This document shows positions 26,164 to 35,080 of a stretch of DNA of 64,000 bases, piece by piece. The notes below the pieces were generated by a model. It was given only the letters and a program-made list of their open reading frames with translations, searched no databases and was not told the DNA's origin. Position numbers and translations under genes: made by a program. The DNA is from Paenibacillus urinalis (GTDB lineage Bacteria; Bacillota; Bacilli; Paenibacillales; Paenibacillaceae). The stretch is taken from contig NZ_CP118108.1 of the NCBI RefSeq assembly GCF_028747985.1, forward strand, positions 2,485,501 to 2,549,500, read 5' to 3'. Positions within the stretch are counted from its first letter, which is position 1. Each line of letters begins with the position of its first letter.

Positions 26164-27773
26164 TTGTGGATGACGAGGAAATTATTACAGACAGTCTGTA
26201 TGAAACGTTCGCCAGAGCCATGCCAGACCGGCTAGACGTATGTAAAGCCTACTCCTCAAAAGAGGCTTTGCATTGGATGCAGCGCACTAGAATCGATATT
26301 ATTTTGACGGACATTCGCATGCCAGGTATGAGTGGACTGGAGCTGGCAAAACAGATTCAAGATTATTGGCCGAATTGTCGGGTTATTTTCTTGACAGGAC
26401 ATAGTGATTTTGACTATGCCTATCGAGCTCTGCAATTACAGAACGTACGTTACTTGCTCAAAACGGAAGGCTATAACAAGGTGATGTCTGTTGTTGAAGA
26501 AGTGTTGGATGAGATTCATCGGAGTCACATGATGCTGGATTTGATGAATCAAACACGTGAAGTAACCTCCCAACTGGCAGCGATGCAGCAAGATGAATTT
26601 TTACGAAAATTACTTCAAGATAGTATGGCTGCTACATCTACGGCAAACGATTTACAGTATGAGTTGAACAAACGAAATATTGATTTACAGGCTGGCCACC
26701 CAGTACATATGGTCTTGGGTCGATTAAACCCATCGCTTGAGAATACATCTGATCTGACACGGGTTCAAGAATCAGTGCGCATTATTGGATCCTCGTTCAT
26801 GCATGAGAACGCAGTATATGCAAGTGTTACAGACCATTCTGGTGATACTGTCTGGCTCGTTCAGATGAAACGAGAAGACGGGATGGCGGATAGCACCTTA
26901 GTAAAATTTCTGGAGGGTACACTAGAGCTGGTGCAGAATGCATGCATGGCTTCACTTGGCGTATCCATCACCTTCACATTAAGTGGGCGAGGCTGTAGTT
27001 TTGCAGAGATTACGAGACAATATGAACGCTTAAGATTGCTTCAATGGATGAATACAGGCGAGTGCATATCCATGGTACTCACAGACGATGACAAATCCCC
27101 CTCTACAGGATTTGCAAAAGAGTCCGTAAGAATTTCGAGCAAGATTGAGCTTATGTCAGGATATTTAGAAACAGGACGGATTCAATCATTCTATGACATG
27201 TTTGAGGAGCTTACCGGAGAATTGCTGCAGTCGGATATTACAATGGAGGGAGCTGTAGAAACCTATTATAACGTAGCATTGCTGCTACAGTCGACGATCA
27301 ATCGTTGGGGACTTCAGCAGAATATTGAAGATCAAAGAAGCTTGCTTCATTTAGGGGAATTCACCAGTAGAAAAGATGCTGTAAAGTACTTATATCGTGT
27401 AGCTGATGAATTGGTATATTTCAAGAGATCGAATGAACAAGACGGTACGAATATGGCGATCCGTTCTTTGTGCAGCTACATTGAGGAGAACCTTGAAAAA
27501 GACCTCTCGCTGGTAAGACTGGCTGAGCTGCATCACTTTAACCCATCTTATTTATCGAGGTTGTTTAAGCAAGAGAAGGGGACGAACCTATCTGAGTTTA
27601 TCGACGATTGCCGCATTAGAAGAGCGAAGGAGCTGCTGCAGAATACGGATCTCATGATCCGGGAGGTCGCAATAAAGGTGGGCTATGAGGCAGCACATTC
27701 GTTTACGCGGCTCTTCAAGAAACTCACAGGCATGACCCCTCAGGAGTACCGAGAATCTCAGGTAATACGCTAA
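26148..27773 (+). CDS. YesN-type response regulator 3, AraC output
   Basis: 541 residues from ATG 26148 (AAGGAAGGGG upstream), beginning MYRLLIVDDEE. Phospho-acceptor Asp55 is in ILTDIRMPGMSG and the conserved Lys105 in YLLKTEGYN. AraC domain: LSLVRLAELHHFNPSYLSRLFKQEKGTNL to TGMTPQEYRE. Partner of the overlapping kinase. Likely targets are the 28.9 kb operon or the orphan binding protein. Confidence 0.92.
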   Translation: MYRLLIVDDEEIITDSLYETFARAMPDRLDVCKAYSSKEALHWMQRTRIDIILTDIRMPGMSGLELAKQIQDYWPNCRVIFLTGHSDFDYAYRALQLQNVRYLLKTEGYNKVMSVVEEVLDEIHRSHMMLDLMNQTREVTSQLAAMQQDEFLRKLLQDSMAATSTANDLQYELNKRNIDLQAGHPVHMVLGRLNPSLENTSDLTRVQESVRIIGSSFMHENAVYASVTDHSGDTVWLVQMKREDGMADSTLVKFLEGTLELVQNACMASLGVSITFTLSGRGCSFAEITRQYERLRLLQWMNTGECISMVLTDDDKSPSTGFAKESVRISSKIELMSGYLETGRIQSFYDMFEELTGELLQSDITMEGAVETYYNVALLLQSTINRWGLQQNIEDQRSLLHLGEFTSRKDAVKYLYRVADELVYFKRSNEQDGTNMAIRSLCSYIEENLEKDLSLVRLAELHHFNPSYLSRLFKQEKGTNLSEFIDDCRIRRAKELLQNTDLMIREVAIKVGYEAAHSFTRLFKKLTGMTPQEYRESQVIR

Positions 27774-27819
27774 ACATAGGCAGCGGGAAATGTGAAGGGC
27801 AAGCCTAAATTTGTAAATG

Positions 27820-27848
27820 ACCACAGGGACAGCCCTGTGGTTTTTTTT
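27820..27848 (+). terminator. Rho-independent terminator
   Basis: ACCACAGGG (27820-27828) pairs perfectly with CCCTGTGGT (27833-27841) around ACAG, followed by eight T residues. It ends the kinase/regulator transcript before a convergent gene. Confidence 0.93.
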
Positions 27849-27885
27849 GGTGAAGCAGGAGCCATATTGGGATGGAGAATTTAAT

Positions 27886-28638
27886 CTAGGCGGTGTAGCT
27901 CGTTTGTCTTCTGTAGGCATTGGGGCTTGATCCGGTATAGGCTTTAAACTTTTTGTAAAACCAATCGAGATCTTTGTAGCCTACCTCTAAGGCAATCTCA
28001 TAATTTCGCAGACGGGTCGAGGACAAGAGGAGCTTAGCCTTCTCCATTCGCTGCTGCAGCATGTAGTCATTGAAAGACATTTTTTCCTCCAGCTTGAACT
28101 TTTGACCAAGGTAAGCACAGTTGAAATGCAGCATGTCGGAGATTTTCTTCAACGTGATGTCATCACATAAATGTTCCCTCACATAGGTCTTGACGACATG
28201 TATCACATGACAAGAATCCATTCGCTTGCCTCTCATATCCATAGGGTGAAGAAGAGACGATGACTCTGTATCCAGCTTGGCTATCAGTCCATGCAAACTG
28301 TGAAGAAAGGAAGAGAGGCAGACGGGAAAAGGGAGATAATCATTTACCTGATAAGTTAATGCTTTACGTACAAGTCTAAAGTGATCCCTGCCACCCATCA
28401 GGAGGATCGGTATCTGACTGAACTTACGTATGTTATGGCATAACCATAAAGCAGCCGTGTCACAACGCTCTGTATTTACGACAATGACAGAATAATCACT
28501 CTTCGTTATTGCTTCCAGGGCAGCAGAAGAGGAAAATACATAATTTCTGATGGTGTAGTTATCGTTCCTATGACGCAGAAGCTGTTCCAACTCTTTGTAC
28601 AGATAGCGGCTGTAATCCACAAGTAATATTTGATGCAC
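27886..28638 (-). CDS. AraC-output regulator with degenerate receiver domain
   Basis: 250 residues from GTG at 28638, where AGTGAGG lies 9 nt upstream; a longer frame reaches 28683 without a ribosome site. The N-terminus has a receiver layout (HQILLVDYSRYLYKEL) but the key residues are lost: the second acidic residue is Tyr9, the phospho-acceptor Asp is Asn55 (VIVVNTERC) and the conserved Lys is Phe104 (YLPFPV). The AraC domain is intact (ITLKKISDMLHFNCAYLGQKFKLEEKMSFNDYM to TGSSPNAYRRQ). It is divergent from the 28.9-43.4 kb operon and a plausible phosphorylation-independent regulator of it. Confidence 0.85.
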   Translation of the reverse strand: MHQILLVDYSRYLYKELEQLLRHRNDNYTIRNYVFSSSAALEAITKSDYSVIVVNTERCDTAALWLCHNIRKFSQIPILLMGGRDHFRLVRKALTYQVNDYLPFPVCLSSFLHSLHGLIAKLDTESSSLLHPMDMRGKRMDSCHVIHVVKTYVREHLCDDITLKKISDMLHFNCAYLGQKFKLEEKMSFNDYMLQQRMEKAKLLLSSTRLRNYEIALEVGYKDLDWFYKKFKAYTGSSPNAYRRQTSYTA

Positions 28639-28717
28639 GAAGCAATACCTCACTTTCTCTTGAATTAGGTATCCATGGATCAACTGAAATATAGCTTAAA
28701 ACTATTATGGTAATTAA

Positions 28718-28731
28718 AGAAAGCGCATACA
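28718..28731 (+). promoter_or_regulatory. Weak cre-like site in divergent intergenic region
   Basis: AGAAAGCGCATACA matches the cre consensus except at two fixed positions (1 and 10) and keeps the central CG. TATAAT at 28816-28821 lacks a good -35 box and may be the activator-dependent promoter of the downstream operon. The remaining 28639-28910 shows no other feature. Confidence 0.3.
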
Positions 28732-28910
28732 ATATGCATATTTTTGTTGAATAAGCATTTCTTTACCAATTGGAAATTCATTCCTCCCGCTGTTCCGGGT
28801 TTAGGACACCTATCTATAATCTGCCAGGATAAACATCTGTATTTCCCCGGGTTGTTTGCGTTTTCATTCAAGATATAAACTTGAGAACAAATGATAACAG
28901 GGGGAAAACA

Positions 28911-30281
28911 ATGAGAAGAAAAAATGTCTTGAAGTTACTAATTATGGTATTTGCAGTCATGCTATTTATCACGGCATGCAGCCCTGCTCCAAGCGCTGAA
29001 CCAGAACCAGAAACGACTCAAGAAGAACAATCTCCAACAGAAGAACCGGCGGTGCCGGAAGAGGAAGTAGCGAACGAAATGTCGACACCAGAGATGGATT
29101 TTGACTTGGGGGGAAGGACAATTAAAGTCGTTGCCTGGTGGGATATGCAAATCCCAGATAACAACCCAGATAACATTCAACGGATTGAGAATTTGGAAGC
29201 ATTGAAGAAAAAGCATAACTTCGAAATTGAATATGTTTCGATTGATTTCGGGGAGTATCAAGAGAAAGTGGTCGCTTCACTGATGGCAGGGGAACCGCTC
29301 GGCGATATTGTAAGACTGGGCAAAGACTACGCTATACCGGCTTTAACCAAGCAGGATCTGCTGTGGCCGGTGGATGAGTATATCAAAAATGACAAGGTAT
29401 TTAATCAGAAAACCACTAAGGAGTACATGCAATATGAAGGCAAGGGGTATGGATTTACCGAGGATAAGTCCTCCTTCATCAATGGGATATTCTATAACCG
29501 TACATTAATGCAGGAGCTTGGCTTAAAGCCTTTGCAAGAATATGTGGATACAGATGAATGGAACTGGGATACGTTTATCGACGTAGCCAAGCAAGCAAAT
29601 CAAGATCGAAATAACGATGGCAAGCTCGATACCTGGGGATTGGCACAAACGGGCCTGCTCGAACCGATCCTGTATTCCAATGAAGCTTCTCTGACAAATG
29701 AGGATAAACAGAACCTGGAAGATCCTAAGACGAAAGAGGCATTGAATTTCCTATCCAAATTGGCAACAGAGAAGGTCGGCAGAGCTTCTGAAGGCGGTGA
29801 CTGGACAGAGCCCGCCACATTCTTCCGTCAAGGTAATACGCTCATGTATGCAGGTGCCATGTATGAGGTTGAAGGAATTATGACGGATATGCAGGATTAC
29901 GACATCGGCTTCCTGCCGTTTCCAAAAGGACCTAGCGCTTCGGCCTATCATTCGGGTGAATCACGCTATCAAGCTTTGACCATTCCGAAATCTGTGGAGA
30001 ATCCGGAACAGTTGATGTACATCTGGGAGAAAATTAATGAAATTGATTCCATTTATGAATACCCCGAACAATCCACACTGGAGACCTATCTGATCGATGA
30101 AGCCGATATCAATAATGCGAGAATGGTGGCAGAGGGCATGCTGGTTCTTGACCACAACACCTTCCCATCCTTACCATATTGGGATTTTGATGCAGAGCTC
30201 AAAGAGGGCGTATCCGTATCAACCCTGATTGAGAAATACAAGGCACCTTTCCAGGCCGCAATTGATGAGGTATACAAATAA
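28911..30281 (+). CDS. Lipoprotein sugar-binding protein (first gene of large operon)
   Basis: 456 residues from ATG 28911 (AGGGGG 6 nt upstream). Lipobox FITACSP lipidates Cys23. A Glu/Pro-rich linker (PEPETTQEEQ...EEPAVPEEE) spaces it from the membrane. The family 1 binding-protein core starts at GRTIKVVAWWDMQIPDN. Size is that of an ordinary oligosaccharide receptor. It opens a tightly spaced operon with a second, unusual binding protein directly after it and two permease pairs, so each receptor may serve a separate channel. Confidence 0.92.
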   Translation: MRRKNVLKLLIMVFAVMLFITACSPAPSAEPEPETTQEEQSPTEEPAVPEEEVANEMSTPEMDFDLGGRTIKVVAWWDMQIPDNNPDNIQRIENLEALKKKHNFEIEYVSIDFGEYQEKVVASLMAGEPLGDIVRLGKDYAIPALTKQDLLWPVDEYIKNDKVFNQKTTKEYMQYEGKGYGFTEDKSSFINGIFYNRTLMQELGLKPLQEYVDTDEWNWDTFIDVAKQANQDRNNDGKLDTWGLAQTGLLEPILYSNEASLTNEDKQNLEDPKTKEALNFLSKLATEKVGRASEGGDWTEPATFFRQGNTLMYAGAMYEVEGIMTDMQDYDIGFLPFPKGPSASAYHSGESRYQALTIPKSVENPEQLMYIWEKINEIDSIYEYPEQSTLETYLIDEADINNARMVAEGMLVLDHNTFPSLPYWDFDAELKEGVSVSTLIEKYKAPFQAAIDEVYK

Positions 30282-30313
30282 ACACGCAGTAAGGAAAGGG
30301 GATACATTGGAAC

Positions 30314-33211
30314 ATGCGGTCACGTAAGAATAAGGGACTCATCGTGGTACTTGTCCTGGCCCTGGCGCTCTCCATATGGACCCTATATCCATCGCAGGAT
30401 CGCAGGCCGGGAACGCTACATGCGCTTGAGGATTTTGAAGCGGTATCGGGCAGCGAGGATGAGCACAGCTATGAGCATTATCTGACTACCCATGCCAACA
30501 CGGCCCGACCTGATGAAATAGTTCGCATTGAAGGCGAATCGTATGCTCAGAGTGATGGCGGGGAGTTCGAGGTCGTACAAGGTTATGCCGGCTTGGAGGG
30601 CAGCGCCGTAATTACGCCAGAAAGAGGAACCCTTCGCTGGGATGTTCCAGTTCAGGTAAGTGGTCTGTATCACATCCGCATTCATTATTATCCTGTTGAA
30701 GGTAAGAGCTCGGGCATCGAACGCAGGCTTGAGATAAACGGAGAGATTCCTTTCAGGGGAGCTGACGCTCTCCTGTTTGACAGAGTATGGGGAAATCGGG
30801 AAGAGAACACACGCCAGGATGATCGCGGAAACGATCTCAAACCGAGACAAGTGGAACAGCCTGAATGGCAGCTTGCTTCCTTCAAGGATAGCGCTGGTTA
30901 CTTCGAGGAGCCATATCAATTTTATTTTGAGAAGGGCAGCCGGCAGTTATCACTCACTTCGTTAAGAGAAAACATGGCTATTGATTATATTGAATTGTAT
31001 CAGGAAGGGGATGTCCCGTCCTATGAAGAGCTGGAGAAGACCTACGATTCGCTCGGCCTAAAAAAATCGAGCCCCTCCCTTCTGAAGGTACAAGGGGAAG
31101 ATGCGGTAAGTAAGTCGTCGCCGACGCTTGCGCCCATCTCGGATCGATCTAGTCCTTCGCTTGAGCCATACCACGTATCTAAAATTCGTATGAACGCTAT
31201 TGGTGGTATGAACTGGAAGCTGCCTGGTGAATGGATCGAGTGGGAAATTGATGTGCCTGAAGACGGGTTGTATCAAATGGCGTTCAAAGTGAAGCAGGAT
31301 CAATTACGAGGGATCTACGCCACCCGCAGTCTAACAATTAACGGCAAAGTTCCCTTTAAGGAAATGAAGCGCATCAGGTTTAACTATAGCCCAACTTGGC
31401 AAACTCACGCGCTGGGTATCGAAGAGGATGAGCCTTATCAGTTCCATCTTGAAAAGGGTAAACATCGAATACGGTTAACGGTCACGCTAGGGGACATTGC
31501 TCCGCTGCTTCGAACCGTGGAATCCAGTGTGCTGGAACTGAACCAGATGTATCGCAAAATATTGATGATCACCTCTAATCAGCCGGATCCACTCCGGGAT
31601 TATCAGTTGGAGCAGCGAATTCCAGAGATGACCGAGGTCTTTGAGCGGCAGGCAGATACCCTTCGCTCGGTTGCAGACTATTTGGAACAGAGTACAGGAG
31701 AGCAGAGTGATAAGGTCGCCGTATTGAATGCCATGGTGGTCCAGCTTGAGGATATGGCAGCTAGACCAGAGACGGTACCTAAAAGGCTGGATACGTTCAA
31801 AATCAATGTAGGTGGTCTCGGCACCTGGATTTTAATGGTCCGTGAACAACCGATTGCAATCGATTACCTTGTCGTATCACCGCCTGATGAGGAATTACCG
31901 AAGGCGGAAGCAACCGCCATTAAACAGGTCAAGCACGAGCTGGGCGCATATATCGCTTCATATACCGAAGATTACGACAGCATTGGCAATGTGGAGCGTA
32001 AGAAAGATTCCATCACCGTGTGGATTACGACCGGACGAGATCAAGCACAAGTGCTGAAAGGGATGATCGACGATTCGTTTACCCCGGATACTGATATTTC
32101 AGTACAATTGCGTCTGGTCCCGCCTAACATTTTGCTGCCTGCAACACTTGCGGGGGAAGGACCAGACGTAGCCATGCAAATGGGGGAAGACATCCCGGTA
32201 AATTATGCAATGAGAAATGCAGCAGCTGATCTAAGTGGGTTTCCGGATTTCGAAGAGATTTCGGGCAGATTTCGCGAAAGCGGCTTAACTCCTTATCGCT
32301 ACAACGATGGAGTGTATGCACTCCCAGAACAGCAGCATTTTCCTATGCTCTTTTACCGCAAGGATATTCTAAACGAGCTGGGTCTGGAACCGCCGCAGAC
32401 ATGGGAGGAAGTATATAACACCATCTCCGTACTTCAAAAGCATAACATGGAGTTCTATCTACCCATTGATGATACCTTGAACAACGCCAATTTAGTACCG
32501 AATGCGACCTTTGCCATGCTCTTATACCAAAATGACGGTACCTTCTATAACGAAGACGGGACAAGAAGCGCGCTGGATTCGGAAATCTCAATGGATGCCT
32601 TTAAACGCTGGACACAGTTCTACACCAATTATAAGTTTCCGCTCAAAGCTGATTTTCCCAACCGCTTCCGTACCGGCGAGATGCCAATCGGGATAGCTGA
32701 TTACACTACGTATAACATGCTTACCGTCATGGCTCCGGAAATACGTAACCTTTGGGACTTTACGATTGTTCCGGGTACAGAACTACCAGACGGTTCGATC
32801 AGACATGAGGTAGCGAGTAGTACCAGTGCAGTGATGATGCTTGAAAATGCCGCCAACAAGGAGGCTGCGTGGAAGTTTATGAAGTGGTGGACCGATGAAG
32901 AGACGCAGATCGAATACGGAAGAGAAATGGAAGGCCTTATGGGGGCTGCTGCCCGTTATCCAACGGCTAACATTAAAGCCTTGGAGCAATTGCCTTGGCC
33001 AGTGAAAGATTATCAAAACCTGGAAAAGCAGTGGAAATGGGTGAAGGGTATCCCACAGCTTCCTGGAGGTTATTTTACAGGCCGGCATCTTGACAATGCC
33101 TTCCGCAAGGTCGTCAACGCCAGTGAAAATCCACGTGAGGCTTTGTCGGACTATGTACTGTATATCGATGAAGAGATTGAGCTTAAACGCAAGGAATTTA
33201 ATCTGAAATAG
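30314..33211 (+). CDS. 965-residue binding protein with N-terminal CBM-like domains
   Basis: An uncleaved-looking membrane anchor (KKGLIVVLVLALALSIWTLYP; actual start MRSRKN) has no lipobox Cys. Two beta-sandwich, carbohydrate-binding-like regions follow at about residues 65-235 (RIEGESYAQSDGG..., YHIRIHYYPVEG, LEINGEIPF) and 285-405 (WKLPGEWIEWEIDVPEDGLYQMAFKV, LTINGKVPF), showing an internal repeat of the pattern L-x-INGxxPF. A helical stretch spans about 405-510. From about residue 580 a family 1 binding protein runs to the end (ITVWITTGRDQAQVLKGM, LAGEGPDVAMQMGED, FPMLFYRKDILNELGLEPPQTWEEV). GGAAAGGGG is the likely ribosome site. It may capture polymer with the CBMs and pass fragments to the permeases. 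Confidence 0.85.
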   Translation: MRSRKNKGLIVVLVLALALSIWTLYPSQDRRPGTLHALEDFEAVSGSEDEHSYEHYLTTHANTARPDEIVRIEGESYAQSDGGEFEVVQGYAGLEGSAVITPERGTLRWDVPVQVSGLYHIRIHYYPVEGKSSGIERRLEINGEIPFRGADALLFDRVWGNREENTRQDDRGNDLKPRQVEQPEWQLASFKDSAGYFEEPYQFYFEKGSRQLSLTSLRENMAIDYIELYQEGDVPSYEELEKTYDSLGLKKSSPSLLKVQGEDAVSKSSPTLAPISDRSSPSLEPYHVSKIRMNAIGGMNWKLPGEWIEWEIDVPEDGLYQMAFKVKQDQLRGIYATRSLTINGKVPFKEMKRIRFNYSPTWQTHALGIEEDEPYQFHLEKGKHRIRLTVTLGDIAPLLRTVESSVLELNQMYRKILMITSNQPDPLRDYQLEQRIPEMTEVFERQADTLRSVADYLEQSTGEQSDKVAVLNAMVVQLEDMAARPETVPKRLDTFKINVGGLGTWILMVREQPIAIDYLVVSPPDEELPKAEATAIKQVKHELGAYIASYTEDYDSIGNVERKKDSITVWITTGRDQAQVLKGMIDDSFTPDTDISVQLRLVPPNILLPATLAGEGPDVAMQMGEDIPVNYAMRNAAADLSGFPDFEEISGRFRESGLTPYRYNDGVYALPEQQHFPMLFYRKDILNELGLEPPQTWEEVYNTISVLQKHNMEFYLPIDDTLNNANLVPNATFAMLLYQNDGTFYNEDGTRSALDSEISMDAFKRWTQFYTNYKFPLKADFPNRFRTGEMPIGIADYTTYNMLTVMAPEIRNLWDFTIVPGTELPDGSIRHEVASSTSAVMMLENAANKEAAWKFMKWWTDEETQIEYGREMEGLMGAAARYPTANIKALEQLPWPVKDYQNLEKQWKWVKGIPQLPGGYFTGRHLDNAFRKVVNASENPREALSDYVLYIDEEIELKRKEFNLK

Positions 33212-33230
33212 AGGGAAGGGAGGGTAACGG

Positions 33231-34187
33231 TTGCAAGCCAAAACAACCAAGACGGCAGCCGCTCCTGCCATTCATGCGCGTCAGGTGGGCTGGTGGTCCC
33301 TTTTGAAACGGGATCTATACCTCAGCAGACACTATTACGTATTGATGGCACCGTTCATGATCATCTTTTTCATGTTTACTGTGATACCGGTGGGCATTTC
33401 GCTTGCCTTGAGCTTCTTTCACTTCAATATGCTGGAAATGCCGCGTTTTATCGGATGGCAGAACTATTCGCGGCTATTCCTGAACGATGACGTATTTCTG
33501 ATTGCACTGAAGAACACATTGCTTTTTGCCGTAATTACGGGCCCTGTCAGTTATATCGCCTGCTTTTTGTTTGCTTGGATTATCAATGAACTTTCTCCCA
33601 AGATTCGGGCGGTCATGACGCTGGTCTTCTATGCTCCATCCATATCGGGAAACGTCTTCTTCATCTGGCTTATTATTTTCTCTGGTGACAGCTATGGATA
33701 CATGAATGGTTTCCTGATGCGCCTTGGTGTTATTCTGGAACCCATTCAATGGCTCGCAGACGAAAGGTACGTGCTGACCATCGTCATTATTGTGCAGCTA
33801 TGGCTCAGTCTAGGGACCAGCTTCCTGGCCTTTATTGCAGGCCTTCAAAATATTGATCGTTCGCTTGTGGAGGCCGGCACCGTGGATGGGATCAAAAACC
33901 GATGGCAGGAGCTATGGTACATTACACTGCCTTCGATGAGACCGCAGCTGATGTTTGGTGCGGTGATGCAGATTACGGCATCCTTCGCTGTGGCAGAAAT
34001 TTCGATCGCGCTGGCAGGGTTCCCAAGTGTAAACTATGCGGCGCATACGGTCGTCACTCATTTGATGGATTTTGGTACGATTCGCTTCGAGATGGGATAC
34101 GCTTCAGCCATTGCTACAGTTCTTTTTGTACTTATGCTGGGAACGAATGTGATGACGCAAAAAATGCTGAGAAAGATAGGTGAATGA
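33231..34187 (+). CDS. Sugar ABC permease, pair A, subunit 1 (TTG start)
   Basis: 318 residues from a TTG start with GAAGGGAGGG 6 nt upstream. Six membrane segments; the EAA loop reads EAGTVDGIKNRWQELWYITLPSM. It follows the CBM-fused binding protein by 19 bp and overlaps the next permease by 4 bp (ATGA). MalF-type subunit. Confidence 0.9.
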   Translation: MQAKTTKTAAAPAIHARQVGWWSLLKRDLYLSRHYYVLMAPFMIIFFMFTVIPVGISLALSFFHFNMLEMPRFIGWQNYSRLFLNDDVFLIALKNTLLFAVITGPVSYIACFLFAWIINELSPKIRAVMTLVFYAPSISGNVFFIWLIIFSGDSYGYMNGFLMRLGVILEPIQWLADERYVLTIVIIVQLWLSLGTSFLAFIAGLQNIDRSLVEAGTVDGIKNRWQELWYITLPSMRPQLMFGAVMQITASFAVAEISIALAGFPSVNYAAHTVVTHLMDFGTIRFEMGYASAIATVLFVLMLGTNVMTQKMLRKIGE

Positions 34188-35065
34188 CAATGACTAGCAA
34201 AGTACGTGGCGTCTTTGGTATGCCGAAGAGACTTAACCGGTCATTTACCGTTAGCTTAATGTTATTTGCACTGCTGGCTCTGTTTGGAGCATTCATGATA
34301 CTCCCGCTAATCTATGCTGTAAACAATGCCTTTAAGCCACTCGATGAGCTGTTTATATTTCCGCCGCGCTTCTGGGTGAATAATCCGACGACGGAGAATT
34401 TTGCAGACTTGATTAATCTGATGGGCAACTCCTGGGTTCCCTTATCAAGGTATATCGCGAATACGCTGCTTATAACGCTAGTGGGAACAGCAGGACATAT
34501 TCTCCTTGCTTCTGCAGCAGCTTATCCGCTGGCCAAATATCGTTTTCCCGGGTCAAAAGTGCTGTTTACGATTGTCATTCTATCATTGATGTTCTCTCCT
34601 CACGTAACGTCGATTCCGAACTACATGGTCATGTCTTGGCTTGGCTGGATTAACACGCATACATCCATTATCGTGCCTTCGCTCGCTTTCTCGTTAGGAC
34701 TCTTCTTAATGAAGCAGTTTATGGAGCAAATTCCTAATGCATTGCTGGAGGCAGCCAAAATCGATGGAGCGAGTGAATACCGAATTTTCTGGAGCATTGT
34801 GATGCCCAATGTGAAACCGGCCTGGCTTACGCTCATGATTCTGCAGTTCCCTGCGCTCTGGGGCACGGATGGCGGGAGCTTCATTTACAGTGAAAATCTC
34901 AAAACGCTGCATTATGCACTGAGTCAGATTGTTCAGGGAGGGATAGCAAGAGCGGGAGTTGGGGCTGCTGTTGCCTTACTGCTCATGATTGTACCCATCA
35001 CCCTATTCGTCATTTCCCAGAGCAGCGTCATGCAGACCATGGCCACTTCGGGCATGAAGGAGTAG
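34184..35065 (+). CDS. Sugar ABC permease, pair A, subunit 2
   Basis: 293 residues, MalG-type, with six membrane segments and EAA loop EAAKIDGASEYRIFWSIVMPNV. ATG 34184 overlaps the upstream TGA; a second ATG at 34190 is an alternative. It forms the first importer channel of the operon with the previous gene. Confidence 0.9.
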   Translation: MTMTSKVRGVFGMPKRLNRSFTVSLMLFALLALFGAFMILPLIYAVNNAFKPLDELFIFPPRFWVNNPTTENFADLINLMGNSWVPLSRYIANTLLITLVGTAGHILLASAAAYPLAKYRFPGSKVLFTIVILSLMFSPHVTSIPNYMVMSWLGWINTHTSIIVPSLAFSLGLFLMKQFMEQIPNALLEAAKIDGASEYRIFWSIVMPNVKPAWLTLMILQFPALWGTDGGSFIYSENLKTLHYALSQIVQGGIARAGVGAAVALLLMIVPITLFVISQSSVMQTMATSGMKE

Positions 35066-35080
35066 AAAGGAGGCAGCGAC

